Assembly: GCA_039925145.1 (NCBI GenBank)
Contig: JBDSZL010000073.1
Location: 62,001-126,000, forward strand
Direction of reading: 5' to 3'
Length of the DNA: 64,000 nt
From: JBDSZL01 sp039925145
GTDB lineage: Bacteria > Acidobacteriota > Vicinamibacteria > Vicinamibacterales > SCN-69-37
Shown: piece after piece, positions 55,105 to 64,000 of the stretch
Numbering within the stretch: the first letter of the stretch is position 1
Layout: each line of letters opens with the position of its first letter
Notes under the pieces: model-generated
Told to the model about the DNA's origin: nothing
Databases searched by the model: none
What the model saw: only the letters and a program-made list of their open reading frames with translations
Made by a program: the position numbers and the translations under genes

Positions 55105-56179
55105 CTCGTCGTCGCCGCCGGCCGGTTCGCCGCTTCCGGCGATCGGGTCGGCGGCCCGACTGCATCACGCCACGCGCGGCGATGCCGGCCGTCGGTTGGA
55201 CTTGGTGCTGCGCAGACACCTGAGCGACATCCCTGCCGCGACCAGAACGGCAATACAGCGCTGGATTGAAACAGGCCGCGTCACCGTCGATAACATGCCG
55301 GTCCGGCGTGTCGCGGCTCGCGTGGCCGTCGGCGCAGTGATGGCCGTGCGCTTGCCTGATCTACCGGCTGCCCGCGCCATGCAGGCCGAAGACATGCCGC
55401 TGACGATCCTTTACGAAGATGCGCACCTGCTCATCGTGGACAAGCCGGCGGGGCTGGTGGCGCATCCAAGCCGTGGCTACCCGTCGGGAACGTTGATGAA
55501 CGGGCTGCTCGCGCTCGCCCGCCACTGGCCCGCTCCGCTTCGGCCGTCGCTGCTGACCCGGCTCGACAGGCAGACGTCCGGCCTGGTCGTCGTCGCGAAG
55601 AGTGCGGCTGCCCATGCCGCGCTGCAGCGCACACTACGGGCCGGCTCGAGCAAGAAAGAGTATCTGGCCGTGGTGCATGGCCGAGTACCGGTCACACACG
55701 GCGATATCGATTTGCGGCTTCGGCGCGACCCTGGCGATCGCCGGCGCGTCGTTGCATCGGCCATCGTCGGCGAAATCAGCCTGACGCGCGTTTCGCGCGT
55801 CGCCCGGACGAAAGCCGGCGCGGGGGCCGATCTCTCCTTGCTCCGCTGCGAGCTCGTGACCGGACGCACACATCAGATTCGTGTACACCTGGCGGCCAGG
55901 GGTTGGCCAATCGTCGGAGACGAGGTCTATGGCAGGGTGCAGAGGAGAGGACGGTCAACCGAGATGATGCGCAGCCTGCGCGCCTTTCCGCGCCAGGCAC
56001 TGCACGCGTGGCGGGTGGCGTTCGTGCATCCCGTCACCGGGTGCCTGCTCACCGTCCAGGCTCCCCTACCCTCTGATCTCCACGACCTTCTCGACCTCAC
56101 ACGCTTGCTGCCGGCTTGGCAGAAGGTGCCTGGTCCTGACCATCCTCCAGCGCAATCGCGCGCTCGAGCGCCGCGATGA
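55022..56179 (+). CDS. RluA-family pseudouridine synthase
   Basis: A frame of 385 residues. The first clear domain is an S4-like RNA-binding region (GDAGRRLDLVLRRHLSDI, about residues 55-110), then the synthase core with DKPAGLVAHPSRG and the catalytic Asp in RLDRQTSGLVVVAKS, and GRTHQIRVHLA. It modifies rRNA (RluD/RluC type). No ATG lies between 55022 and the S4 domain, so the start overlaps the small frame before it; a TTG near 55195 is too late. The enzyme call is good, the start is not. Confidence 0.88.
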   Translation: MAASRSPGAPRSPRARTLPTDPTRTTTDSSSPPAGSPLPAIGSAARLHHATRGDAGRRLDLVLRRHLSDIPAATRTAIQRWIETGRVTVDNMPVRRVAARVAVGAVMAVRLPDLPAARAMQAEDMPLTILYEDAHLLIVDKPAGLVAHPSRGYPSGTLMNGLLALARHWPAPLRPSLLTRLDRQTSGLVVVAKSAAAHAALQRTLRAGSSKKEYLAVVHGRVPVTHGDIDLRLRRDPGDRRRVVASAIVGEISLTRVSRVARTKAGAGADLSLLRCELVTGRTHQIRVHLAARGWPIVGDEVYGRVQRRGRSTEMMRSLRAFPRQALHAWRVAFVHPVTGCLLTVQAPLPSDLHDLLDLTRLLPAWQKVPGPDHPPAQSRARAPR

Positions 56180-56345
56180 TCGCGCCGTCGATCACCGATT
56201 CGCGTGCGGCTGCGGCGGCGGCCCGCCGTGTCGGCCCCGTGCCGGACGCGAGCACCGGCCGGCCGGCCCCACAGCGGACGACCTCCTCGCGCACCAGACA
56301 CATCCACGCGGCGTCCTGGTTGAAGAAACGGATCGAGTAGCTCAT
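56097..56345 (-). CDS. Possible 82-residue protein, unknown function
   Basis: Starts MSYSIRFFNQDAAWMCLVRE on the minus strand, with a central helical Ala-rich part and a polar tail. It overlaps the end of the pseudouridine synthase gene by about 80 bases on the other strand, and the ribosome site is weak. It could be a chance frame; kept because the N-terminus looks like real protein. Confidence 0.35.
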   Translation of the reverse strand: MSYSIRFFNQDAAWMCLVREEVVRCGAGRPVLASGTGPTRRAAAAAARESVIDGAIIAALERAIALEDGQDQAPSAKPAASV

Positions 56346-56378
56346 CCGGTGTACCTGGTCCCTGAGATAATCGCAGGC

Positions 56379-57104
56379 ATGCCACTGACCTTTCCCATCG
56401 CCGCCGTGCTGCTGATCGTCGCCGGCGCCATCGGCCGTGCGCCCGACGAGCAGCCGCAGACGCCCCCCACGTGGACGTCGCTGTTCAACGGGCGCGACCT
56501 GAGCGGCTGGCGCGGCCGGCAACAAGACTACAGCCCCTACGAAGAGGCGCGACTCACGCCTGAAGCGCTGGCCGAGAAGCAGAAGCTCTGGAATGCTGAC
56601 ATGGCCCGGCACTGGCGCGTCGACACCGAGAAGCAGGAAATCGTCTCCGACGGCGAAGGCGTGTACCTGACGACCGACAAGAACTACGCAGACTTCGAAC
56701 TGCGCCTCGATTGGCGGATGGTCAGCCCCAACGGCGATTCTGGTGTGTACCTGCGTGGCTTCCCGCAGGTGCAGGTGTGGGATCCCGACAACCCGCGCGA
56801 GGTGCGTAACGGCGCGCCCAGAGGGTCAGGTGCGCTCTGGAACAACAATGCAGACAATCCGGGCAAGTGGCCGCTGGTCAAAGCCGACAACCCCGTCGGC
56901 GACTGGAACAGCTTCACGATCCGCATGATCGGCTCCCGTGTATGGGTCTGGCTGAACGAGAAGCTCACCGTCGACGGCCAGGTGCTCGACAACTACTTCG
57001 ACCGCTCGCAACCGGTGTTGCCTCGGGGACCCATCGAGCTGCAGACGCACGGCTCCGAAATCAGATTCCGGCGTATTCAGGTCAGGGAAATCACCGGCGG
57101 CTGA
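56379..57104 (+). CDS. DUF1080 (3-keto-disaccharide hydrolase-like) secreted protein
   Basis: A 241-residue protein starting at the ATG after GCAGGC, with a signal peptide (to about GRAPD). The domain opens WTSLFNGRDLSGWRGR and continues with VDTEKQEIVSDGEG, LRLDWRM, NGDSGVYLRG and a closing IELQTHGSEIRFRRIQVREI. This is PF06439, a concanavalin-like fold now linked to 3-keto-glycoside hydrolysis and found widely in Acidobacteriota and Planctomycetota. Confidence 0.9.
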   Translation: MPLTFPIAAVLLIVAGAIGRAPDEQPQTPPTWTSLFNGRDLSGWRGRQQDYSPYEEARLTPEALAEKQKLWNADMARHWRVDTEKQEIVSDGEGVYLTTDKNYADFELRLDWRMVSPNGDSGVYLRGFPQVQVWDPDNPREVRNGAPRGSGALWNNNADNPGKWPLVKADNPVGDWNSFTIRMIGSRVWVWLNEKLTVDGQVLDNYFDRSQPVLPRGPIELQTHGSEIRFRRIQVREITGG

Positions 57105-57143
57105 ACGCGAATCTGCGGTTCGTGCGCCGGGGCGCCAGCGAGT

Positions 57144-57836
57144 TCATTCGTGCGCGCCTGGATGCTCCGGCTTGCGGCCGAGAAAGAGCACGTGCTTCGG
57201 ACCGCCCTGCTTCAGGCGTGCGCGCACGCGTGCGACGCTCACGGTGAAGCCCGCATATTTCAGCCGCTGTTCGAACCGGCGCGCCTCCCAGGCGGACCAG
57301 ACCGCCAGCACGCCACCAGGCCTGAGCGCCGCACTTGCCGCGGCCAGTCCGGCGTCGTCGTACAGGCGTGAGTTGACGGGCGAGGTGAAGGCGCTCGGCC
57401 CATTGTCGACGTCGAGCAGCAGCGCGTCGAACGTGGCCGTCGCCCGGCGGATGATAGCGGCCACGTCGCCCAGCTCCACACGCACACGCGGATCGGCGAG
57501 GGGCTGACCGGCCAGCGGGCCCAGCACGCCGCGGTTCCATTCCACGACTGCCGGCATCAGCTCGGCGACGACGACGGTCGCATCGGCCGGCAGCAGATTC
57601 AGCGCGGCGCGGAGCGTATAGCCCATGCCGAGACCGCCAACGAGGACACACGCCTGTTCGCGCCCTCGGATGTGCTGACATCCCTGGGTGGCGAGGGCCT
57701 CTTCCGAGCCGTGCATCCGGCTCGACATGAGACTCAGCCCGCCCGCGAGAATCACGTATTCGGTGTCGCGCCGCGTGAGCTTCATCTCCGTGCCGTCCGG
57801 CGTCCGCGCCTCACCGAGCAGTTCCCAGGGTTTCAC
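57144..57836 (-). CDS. Spermidine-synthase-like methyltransferase-fold protein
   Basis: A 230-residue Rossmann protein. VLVGGLGMGYTLRAAL is the SAM/dcSAM-binding loop, VVVAELMPAVVEWN binds the ribose, and DALLLDVDNGPSAF stands where the catalytic Asp of spermidine synthases lies. The family is common in environmental bacteria; its true substrate is unknown. It is divergent from the creatininase gene. Confidence 0.85.
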   Translation of the reverse strand: MKPWELLGEARTPDGTEMKLTRRDTEYVILAGGLSLMSSRMHGSEEALATQGCQHIRGREQACVLVGGLGMGYTLRAALNLLPADATVVVAELMPAVVEWNRGVLGPLAGQPLADPRVRVELGDVAAIIRRATATFDALLLDVDNGPSAFTSPVNSRLYDDAGLAAASAALRPGGVLAVWSAWEARRFEQRLKYAGFTVSVARVRARLKQGGPKHVLFLGRKPEHPGAHE

Positions 57837-57945
57837 TGCCAGACCTTCGAGTTCATAGCAAAGAGCGTATCAGGCCCCTGGGCCGTACCTGGACGTGAGT
57901 GATGTAGCCTTAGTGCCATCGACCTCACAGAAAGTCGAACCCCCT

Positions 57946-58737
57946 ATGAAGCCACCGACTGTCTTTCTGGCGGAGATGACCAACCCGGAACTGGAAGGCT
58001 TTCTCCGAAGCCATCAGACCGTGATCGTTCCAACAGGTGCGACCGAGCAGCACGGCCCCCATGGCCCGCTCGGGACAGACGTGCTCATTCCCCAGGAGAT
58101 CGCGCGGCGCGTGGCGCCGCGCATCGGCGCGGTCGTCGCTCCGCCGATCAGCTACGCCCTCTCGTACCCACACACGGGATTCACCGGCCTCGTGCAGATC
58201 CGTGTGACGACGTTCATGGCGTTCGTCGAGGACCTGTGCGCCTCGCTCGGCACGGCCGGCTTTCGACGCATCATCTTCCTGAATGGCCACTACGACAACA
58301 CGTACGCGATCGCCTACGCCTGCGCGAGTGCGGCGGAGCGCATGCCCGTGGGCACGAGAGCTTTCCCGATCAATTACTGGGATGCGCTGACCGCCGCAGA
58401 GATTGCCGAGTTCTCCGGACTGGAGAACGGCCTGCACGCCAACGCGGCCGAGACCTCTGCGGTGCTGGCCATCAATCCGGATCTGGTCGACATGGCGAAC
58501 GCCAATGCCGAGTTCCCGCCATTTCCGAAGTTCACGGTGCCGGTCGGCCCGGTGCATACGGCCTTCTTCTTCACCACTCCCGGGTCGGTGCACCGCGCAA
58601 CGCAGTCAGGCACGTGGGGCGATGCGAGAGGCTCGACCCCGGAAAAGGGCGAGCGATACCTCGAAATGGGCGTCCGTTCCACGCTGGCTGTGCTCGAGCA
58701 GATCGAACAGACGTTTGCGGCGATGCCGCCACGCTGA
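57946..58737 (+). CDS. Creatininase-family amidohydrolase
   Basis: A 263-residue protein; a GTG 51 bases upstream is an alternative start. The motif PTGATEQHGPHGPLGTD carries the metal ligands (Glu, His, Asp), and FLNGHYDNTY and HANAAETSAVLAI supply the others. Creatininase-type enzymes open cyclic amides or formamides with two metals. The substrate here is unknown. The next gene starts eight bases later. Confidence 0.88.
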   Translation: MKPPTVFLAEMTNPELEGFLRSHQTVIVPTGATEQHGPHGPLGTDVLIPQEIARRVAPRIGAVVAPPISYALSYPHTGFTGLVQIRVTTFMAFVEDLCASLGTAGFRRIIFLNGHYDNTYAIAYACASAAERMPVGTRAFPINYWDALTAAEIAEFSGLENGLHANAAETSAVLAINPDLVDMANANAEFPPFPKFTVPVGPVHTAFFFTTPGSVHRATQSGTWGDARGSTPEKGERYLEMGVRSTLAVLEQIEQTFAAMPPR

Positions 58738-58745
58738 CGGTCCGC

Positions 58746-59960
58746 ATGGAGGAAAGCGTCAGGACGATCGACCGCTGGCTGCTCGCGGCGGGCCCCCGAA
58801 CCCGACGCGCCGTCTTTGCCCTGACCTTCCTCGCGATGGCCGGCACGTCTCTGCCGAATGTGCCTCAGGCATACATCGACTACTCGCGGATCCCGCTGCT
58901 CGCGCGCGTGCATCAGCCGGAGACCTACGGCACCGACTCCATCGCGGACATGTACGCGGCAAAGGTCATCCTCAACGACCCGTCGGACATGTATACGAAG
59001 GCACGCCTCGAACAGACGCCGCTCGAGGCCGCCACGTGGACCCGGGCCGAATCGAGCCCCTATCCCCCGTTCGCCCTGCTGATGGAGGCCGGGCTGTACG
59101 CGGCAGGGGAATGGACCGGGATCGGATTCTACGGGCTGATGCTCGCCATCGCGTGCGCCTTCCTCATTCTGTCTGCTCGCTACTTCGCACGCACGCGGTG
59201 GTACCTCTTTCCGCTCCTGTACTTGAACTTCTCCTATCTGAGCGATCGGTTCGTCCACGTACAGGACGACACCTATCTGCTCATGCTGCTCTGGGTCGTT
59301 GTCGCGCTCTGGCTGGCGCGCGCCGGCCGGGCGTCGAGCCACCTGGCGATGGCTGCGGCCATTGCCACGAAGCTCTCACCTCTTTACTACGCGCGGCACG
59401 TGACCTCGATGCGCCCCGCCATGCGCACGGCGTTCGTGGCGATGCTCTGTGCGGGATTTGTGCTGCCCTGGTTCATCTGGGACAACTACCTCTACATCTA
59501 CAGCTTTCACCAGGGCCTCAAGGGAAACATCTACGACAGCATCGCGGCCGTTCTGGTTTCCGTGCCATTCGCCATCGCCCTTTGCTATCTCGAAGCCCAT
59601 GGCGTCTTCGATCGCGAGGACCGCATTGGATGGGCACTGGTTCCGGTCGCCATCTTTCTCGCGCTGAAGATGCGCGTAGCCAGACACCTGCTCCTGGTGC
59701 TGCTCGTGCCTGACAAAGGGGCGAGTCGCAACCTGATCGCCGCCCTCGGCCTCACACTCCACTTTCTGCTGCCCCGCCTGATGCCGCTCGGCTCGGTGCT
59801 GTACGTCAGCGTCCTGCTGCTGATCGGCGTGCTCGTGTACCACCTGCGCGAGATCGGATGGACCAGGGTGCGCGCCGATCTCGCAAGACCCTGGCCGACG
59901 ATTCGGCTGATGGTGCTCTCGCGCCCCGACGGGGGACGTGACTGCCCCACGCCCGATTGA
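58746..59960 (+). CDS. GT87-like integral membrane glycosyltransferase
   Basis: A 404-residue protein with about ten membrane helices, starting at the ATG eight bases after the creatininase stop. A periplasmic loop after TM1 has DPSDMYTKARLEQ and SPYPPFALLMEAG, like the catalytic loop of GT-C mannosyl/arabinosyl transferases (DUF2029/GT87). The donor is probably a polyprenyl-phosphate sugar. The fit is by layout, not by strong motif. Confidence 0.7.
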   Translation: MEESVRTIDRWLLAAGPRTRRAVFALTFLAMAGTSLPNVPQAYIDYSRIPLLARVHQPETYGTDSIADMYAAKVILNDPSDMYTKARLEQTPLEAATWTRAESSPYPPFALLMEAGLYAAGEWTGIGFYGLMLAIACAFLILSARYFARTRWYLFPLLYLNFSYLSDRFVHVQDDTYLLMLLWVVVALWLARAGRASSHLAMAAAIATKLSPLYYARHVTSMRPAMRTAFVAMLCAGFVLPWFIWDNYLYIYSFHQGLKGNIYDSIAAVLVSVPFAIALCYLEAHGVFDREDRIGWALVPVAIFLALKMRVARHLLLVLLVPDKGASRNLIAALGLTLHFLLPRLMPLGSVLYVSVLLLIGVLVYHLREIGWTRVRADLARPWPTIRLMVLSRPDGGRDCPTPD

Positions 59961-60054
59961 CGGCTCGGCTACTGCGTGCTGTAATCCGGGCTCAATCGCA
60001 CAACAGTTTTTTCGCTTGCTGCCGGGCAGTGCTCCGGCAGTTTCGAGGCGCACG

Positions 60055-62940
60055 ATGAACTTGAGAACGCAGAATGGGATCCGTGTGGGCGGCACGCTCG
60101 CGATCGGCCTGGCCGGTCTGGGTCTGTCGGTCTTTGCACAGACGGCTGGTGACAGCAACGCCGGGGCCGACTTCGCTCCCAAGCCACCCGTGGCCGCGAG
60201 AACGGCCGCTGAAGAAGCGAAGAGCTTTGTCCTTCCGCCCGGTTACCGGATGGAGCCGCTGCTCTCCGACCCAGACATCAGCAATCCCGCTGTGATCGAG
60301 TTCGACGGCAATGGTCGCATGTACGTCGTCGAGTTCCTGACCTACATGCCCGATGTGGAAGGCAACACCCAGCACGAACGGGCCAACCGCATCACGCGGT
60401 GGGAGGACACCAACGGCGACGGGACGTACGACAGACACACGGTCTTCGCCGACCAGCTCGTCCTGCCGCGCATGGTGCTGCCTCTCGACAGAGACACGAT
60501 CCTCACCAACGAGACTGACTCAGACGATGTGATCAAGTTGACCGACACGAACGGCGATGGAGTGGCCGACAAGCGGGAAGTCTTTTACACCGGGGTCGGA
60601 ATCGGACGCGACGGCAACCTGGAGCACGAACAGAGCGGCTTCGTGTGGGGGCTCGACAACTGGATTTACAGCACCTACAACGCCTTCCGTTTCCGATGGA
60701 CCCCGGGTGGAATTCTGCGCGAGACCACAGGCGCCAATGGCGGCCAGTGGGGGCTGTCGCAGGACGACGACGGCAAGATGTGGTTTGTCTGCGCTGGCTG
60801 CGAGCGGGGACCGCTGAATTTTCAAGTCCCGATTCAATACGGCACGTCCCGCGTCTCGCCCCGTCCCGAGTCGCCCACCGCGCCGGCCAATACGTTCGAC
60901 GAATACGAGCCAGGCTTCGACGTCGTCTGGCCGCTCGTGGGTCTCTCCGACACACAAGGCGGCATGGGACGCGTCCGAATGCCGCTCGGCACCGTCAATC
61001 ACGCGACAGCCACCAACGGCCCGGACATCGTGCGCGGTCATCGACTGCCCGCCGATCTCCTGGGTGACCTCTTGTACGCGGAGCCCGTTGGCCGGCTGAT
61101 TCGTCGGGCGAAGATCGTGAAGACCGAAGGGCTCACGCAACTGCGCAACGCGTATCCGGGATCGGAGTTCATCCTCAGCTCGGATCCGCTCTTCCGTCCC
61201 GTGAATATTCACACCGCACCGGACGGCACCGTCTATATCGCCGATATGTATCGCGGCATCATCCAGGAAGCGCAGTGGACCGGGCCGGGATCCTATCTCC
61301 GGCACAAGATCCTTCAGTACCAGCTCGACAAAATCACCACCCACGGCCGAATCTGGCGTCTGCGGTTCGACGGGGTCCCTGAAGTGCCTGCCACGCCGCT
61401 CGGGCCCGCCGCGCGTGCTCTACCCGGGATTCCGGCCGTTCCGGCCTTGGAGCCCGACGTCACGAAGCCGCGCATGTTCGACGAGACGCCGGCCCAGCTG
61501 GTCGCGCATCTCACGCACGCGAACGGTTGGTGGCGCGACACGGCCCAGCGCCTGCTCGTACTGCGGCAGGACAAGTCGGTGGTGCCCGCGCTCGAGACGA
61601 TGGTACGCACGTCTCACAACATGCTTGCGCGGTTTCACGCCTTGTGGACACTCGAGGGGCTTGGGGCGCTCACTCCCGCTCTCGTGCGTGAGCAGCTCGA
61701 GAATCCCGAGCCCCGCATGCGCATCCAGGCCGTTCGGGCGAGCGAGACGCTCTACAAGGCTGGCAACAAGTCGTTCGACGCAGACTACCGGGATGCGGTC
61801 AAGGACACCGATCCGGATGTCGCGATTCAGGCGATGCTCACCCTGAAAGTACTGCGTGTCGCGGATTGGTCAGACGTCATTAAAGCCACGATGGCGACCA
61901 ACAAGGCTCGTGGAGTACAGGAGATCGGCCGCATCGCCACGACGCCGGTGCCGCCACTCGGCGCCGGCCGGGGCGGACAGCCCCTCACGCCGGAGCAGCA
62001 GCAACTGTTGGAGCGGGGCCAGGCGATTTACGGAGAGATCTGCTTCAGCTGCCACGGCGAGGACGGGCGCGGCGCACCGCACGCCGGCGGCGAACCGGGA
62101 CAGACAATGGCCCCGCCACTTGCCGGCTCCGCGCACGTTCAGGGACACCGCGACTTCGTGATCAAGACGGTCCTGCATGGGCTCACTGGGCCGAACAACG
62201 GTAAGACCTATGCGGAAGTGATGATTCCAATGGGGGTTCAGAAGGACGACTGGATCGCGGCCATTGGCTCCTACGTCCGCACCAGTTTCGGCAACTCGGC
62301 GTCGTTCATCCTGCCATCGGATGTCGCCCGCGTGCGTGCCGCGACGAATGCCCGCAAGATGAGCTGGACCGTCGCGGAGATCGAGTCGTCGCTGCCGGCA
62401 CTGCTCGACCCGCAGCCGACCTGGAAGGCCACCGCGAGCCACAACTCCGACACGGCCGCAAGAGCCTTGACGCTGGCCGGCTGGAATTCTGGCGCCCCAG
62501 CCCAGCCGGGCATGTGGTTGCAGGTCGAACTGCCCCAGCCCATCATGCTCGCGGAAATTCAGTTCAACGCTCCCGCGCCGGCCAGGGCCGGTGGTCCTGG
62601 CGGTCGCGCCGGGGCGCCGACCGGCGCACCAGGCGCTGCAGCCCCAGCCGGCTCGCAGCCGGTTGTAACGGGAGCACCGACAGGCCCTCGGCCGACTGCC
62701 GCGGGTCGAGGCGGCCGGGATGTGACGCCGCCAGCTGATGTGCAGGTTCAGGTATCAATGGACGGCAGGACGTGGAGCGCGCCGGTGGCGACCGGGCCGT
62801 CTTCCACGCTGACGGTAATGGCGTTTCAGCCGGTCCGCTCCCGGTTCGTGAAGATCGGGAGAAATGCCCCAGCCGAGAACGTTCTCGTCTGGACGATTCA
62901 GAACCTCCGGTTGTTCGAAGCCCGCACACCCGTGAAGTAG
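60055..62940 (+). CDS. Membrane-bound-dehydrogenase domain/cytochrome c fusion
   Basis: A 961-residue exported protein with ATG at 60055 (signal peptide to about VFAQT). The first 450 residues are a beta-propeller-like dehydrogenase domain (TIGR02604-type, with PPGYRMEPLLSDP and DGNGRMYVVEFLTY); then HEAT-like helical repeats (about 485-625); a class I cytochrome c domain with C663-F-S-C-H and MIPMG as distal ligand (about 640-770); then a C-terminal F5/8-type or NPCBM-like carbohydrate-binding domain interrupted by a Pro/Ala/Gly-rich insert. It should oxidise a sugar and pass electrons on. The family is typical of Planctomycetes and Acidobacteria. Confidence 0.88.
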   Translation: MNLRTQNGIRVGGTLAIGLAGLGLSVFAQTAGDSNAGADFAPKPPVAARTAAEEAKSFVLPPGYRMEPLLSDPDISNPAVIEFDGNGRMYVVEFLTYMPDVEGNTQHERANRITRWEDTNGDGTYDRHTVFADQLVLPRMVLPLDRDTILTNETDSDDVIKLTDTNGDGVADKREVFYTGVGIGRDGNLEHEQSGFVWGLDNWIYSTYNAFRFRWTPGGILRETTGANGGQWGLSQDDDGKMWFVCAGCERGPLNFQVPIQYGTSRVSPRPESPTAPANTFDEYEPGFDVVWPLVGLSDTQGGMGRVRMPLGTVNHATATNGPDIVRGHRLPADLLGDLLYAEPVGRLIRRAKIVKTEGLTQLRNAYPGSEFILSSDPLFRPVNIHTAPDGTVYIADMYRGIIQEAQWTGPGSYLRHKILQYQLDKITTHGRIWRLRFDGVPEVPATPLGPAARALPGIPAVPALEPDVTKPRMFDETPAQLVAHLTHANGWWRDTAQRLLVLRQDKSVVPALETMVRTSHNMLARFHALWTLEGLGALTPALVREQLENPEPRMRIQAVRASETLYKAGNKSFDADYRDAVKDTDPDVAIQAMLTLKVLRVADWSDVIKATMATNKARGVQEIGRIATTPVPPLGAGRGGQPLTPEQQQLLERGQAIYGEICFSCHGEDGRGAPHAGGEPGQTMAPPLAGSAHVQGHRDFVIKTVLHGLTGPNNGKTYAEVMIPMGVQKDDWIAAIGSYVRTSFGNSASFILPSDVARVRAATNARKMSWTVAEIESSLPALLDPQPTWKATASHNSDTAARALTLAGWNSGAPAQPGMWLQVELPQPIMLAEIQFNAPAPARAGGPGGRAGAPTGAPGAAAPAGSQPVVTGAPTGPRPTAAGRGGRDVTPPADVQVQVSMDGRTWSAPVATGPSSTLTVMAFQPVRSRFVKIGRNAPAENVLVWTIQNLRLFEARTPVK

Positions 62941-63025
62941 GCGTACACGAATCAGGCGCGGTCGACTCGACAGCCGGCCGCGCCTGTGCTCCTCGCCGAA
63001 TGCGCCGTGGGGCGACTTGGAATCG

Positions 63026-63079
63026 CTACTTCGACCGCTTGAGCACCACGTAGAGCGCGGCGCCGCCGTGCGCTTCGTG
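63026..63079 (-). pseudogene. Possible Smr-domain C-terminal remnant
   Basis: On the minus strand a short frame reads HHEAHGGAALYVVLKRSK before a TAG. The HGGAALYVVLKR end resembles the last strand of Smr (MutS2 C-terminal nuclease) domains. An in-frame TGA sits just upstream, and the open frame before it has no Smr motif, so this would be a dead piece. The match is short and could be chance. Confidence 0.25.
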
Positions 63080-63179
63080 GTGTCACTCATCGGTCACGCC
63101 GGTTGTCGCCCAGCGGAGACGCCCGCGGGCCACGGCGCGGTAACGCCGGTCGGGTGTTACGACGACGTTAGTTGCGCGC

Positions 63180-64000
63180 TCAATTCGCGCCGCTCGCCTG
63201 ATAGGTGAACCCGATGATGGACCCCGGATGGTCGAGGTTGTTGCCAGCATCCACGGCAAGGTAGATCGTTCGACCATCGGCGCTGACAAGGACATCGCGG
63301 TACCGATCGCGAGACTTGAAGTACTCGCGGGTCTGCCCGACAGCGGCATCGCCGGCGGTGTTGAGCTGCACGCGGTACAACGTGCCGCGTGTGAGGCTCG
63401 TCACCAGCACGGACGGGGCCCAACCTGGAATGCCGCCAGTGCTCACCGTGTAGAGGTCGATGCCCGAGGGCGCAATCGTGGCGAACTTCTCTTTCGTGAA
63501 GTCATGGTCGGCGCCCACCGTGAAGAACGTGCGGAGAGGCGGCACGAAGTTCGGCTCAATCCAAGCGCTCTCCTCTTGATGCGGCACACTCGGCGGCGCC
63601 ACGATCTCGGTGAACGTGAGCGACGAGCATGGCGCAGGCGAAGATGCTGACCAGTTGGTGTACTGATAGACCTGGTCGTCCTTGTACCCCGCCACGTAGG
63701 GCCAGCCGTAGTTCTTCCCCGCCTGGATCAAATTCAATTCATCGTCGACGCTCGGTCCGTGCTCGGATGCGTAGATTTTGCCGTCTGCGGCCACGATGAG
63801 GCCCTGCGCATTCCGGTGACCGTAGGTATAGACGTGACTGCGCGCACCGTCGAGCATGGGATTGTCGGTGGGCACCGAGCCGTCGAGATTGACGCGCAGG
63901 ATCTTGCCTTCGTAGTGTTGCCAGTTCTTCGCCGCCACTTCCGCGGGCGTCGGTAACTCTTGGGCATGAATGGGCTGACAGAAGAGCGAGAGCTGGTTGT
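63180..64000 (-). CDS. Glucose/sorbosone (PQQ-type) dehydrogenase, start outside window
   Basis: The frame is open through the right edge, so the start is missing; GTG at 63938 is internal. The visible 273 residues hold the six-bladed propeller signature of soluble aldose sugar dehydrogenases: GKILRVNLDGSVPTDNP, YTYGHRNAQGLIVAADGKIY, SEHGPSVDDELNLIQAGKNYGWP (PQQ/Ca site) and the closing RDVLVSADGRTIYLAVDAGNN. The N-terminal half with the catalytic His lies beyond the window. Confidence 0.9.
   Translation of the reverse strand, partial: NQLSLFCQPIHAQELPTPAEVAAKNWQHYEGKILRVNLDGSVPTDNPMLDGARSHVYTYGHRNAQGLIVAADGKIYASEHGPSVDDELNLIQAGKNYGWPYVAGYKDDQVYQYTNWSASSPAPCSSLTFTEIVAPPSVPHQEESAWIEPNFVPPLRTFFTVGADHDFTKEKFATIAPSGIDLYTVSTGGIPGWAPSVLVTSLTRGTLYRVQLNTAGDAAVGQTREYFKSRDRYRDVLVSADGRTIYLAVDAGNNLDHPGSIIGFTYQASGAN

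Overview
The window looks like a chromosomal piece of a GC-rich Gram-negative bacterium of the phylum Acidobacteriota, most likely the Vicinamibacteria. This is inferred from protein families, not from a marker gene, because no rRNA or tRNA is present. The indicators are a VWFA-related protein of the acidobacterial type, a nine-repeat BACON lipoprotein, a CE15 esterase, a DUF1080 protein, a membrane-bound-dehydrogenase/cytochrome c fusion, many secreted proteins with Pro/Ala/Gly-rich stretches, and frequent GTG/TTG starts. No phage, insertion sequence, integron or CRISPR array was seen. Both window edges cut through genes.

Layout. 0-7.7 kb: VWFA-related protein (cut at left), a zinc-ribbon membrane protein, a CE15 esterase closed by a strong hairpin, a DUF4440 fragment, a HAD hydrolase, a GNAT, and a two-gene membrane/lipoprotein pair. 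7.8-12.1 kb: ABC ATPase, FtsX-type permease and HlyD adaptor operon. 12.2-22.4 kb: fasciclin/SDR pair, XRE-cupin regulator, alpha/beta hydrolase, a patatin fused to a multi-span membrane region, small secreted proteins, ankyrin protein and esterase. 22.4-27.4 kb: an unannotated 27-residue membrane peptide and an envelope operon (BACON lipoprotein, beta-barrel, Pro-rich single-span protein). 27.5-31.3 kb: small proteins including PilZ, YciI and BON-LysM, then a GhrA-like dehydrogenase.

31.4-36.1 kb carries the most striking system: three tightly coupled genes encoding a TIR protein with an inactive-STAND-like middle, a MoxR-type AAA+ ATPase, and a membrane protein with a degenerate vWA domain and a PEGA-like C-terminus. 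This fits the MoxR-vWA ternary conflict systems, with TIR as the likely NAD-consuming effector. A convergent TPR / FadL-like barrel / lipoprotein operon follows (36.1-39.2 kb).

39.3-51.7 kb reads as a stress and fermentation block. It holds a truncated phosphoribosyltransferase, a metal P-type ATPase, two universal stress proteins, a membrane protein, a divergent PAS histidine kinase and NtrC-type regulator, acetate kinase overlapping phosphoketolase, a PilZ protein and a zinc dehydrogenase. Sigma-54-like -24/-12 elements are visible in front of the ATPase, the first stress protein and, less perfectly, the dehydrogenase, which suggests the local NtrC-type regulator serves this block.

51.7-64 kb: exported proteins, an RluA-type pseudouridine synthase, DUF1080 protein, spermidine-synthase-like protein, creatininase-family amidohydrolase, a GT87-like membrane protein, the large dehydrogenase/cytochrome c fusion, and a glucose/sorbosone dehydrogenase cut by the right edge. 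Several decayed gene ends (DUF4440, phosphoribosyltransferase, TonB-dependent receptor, possibly Smr) lie between intact genes and show ongoing gene loss.
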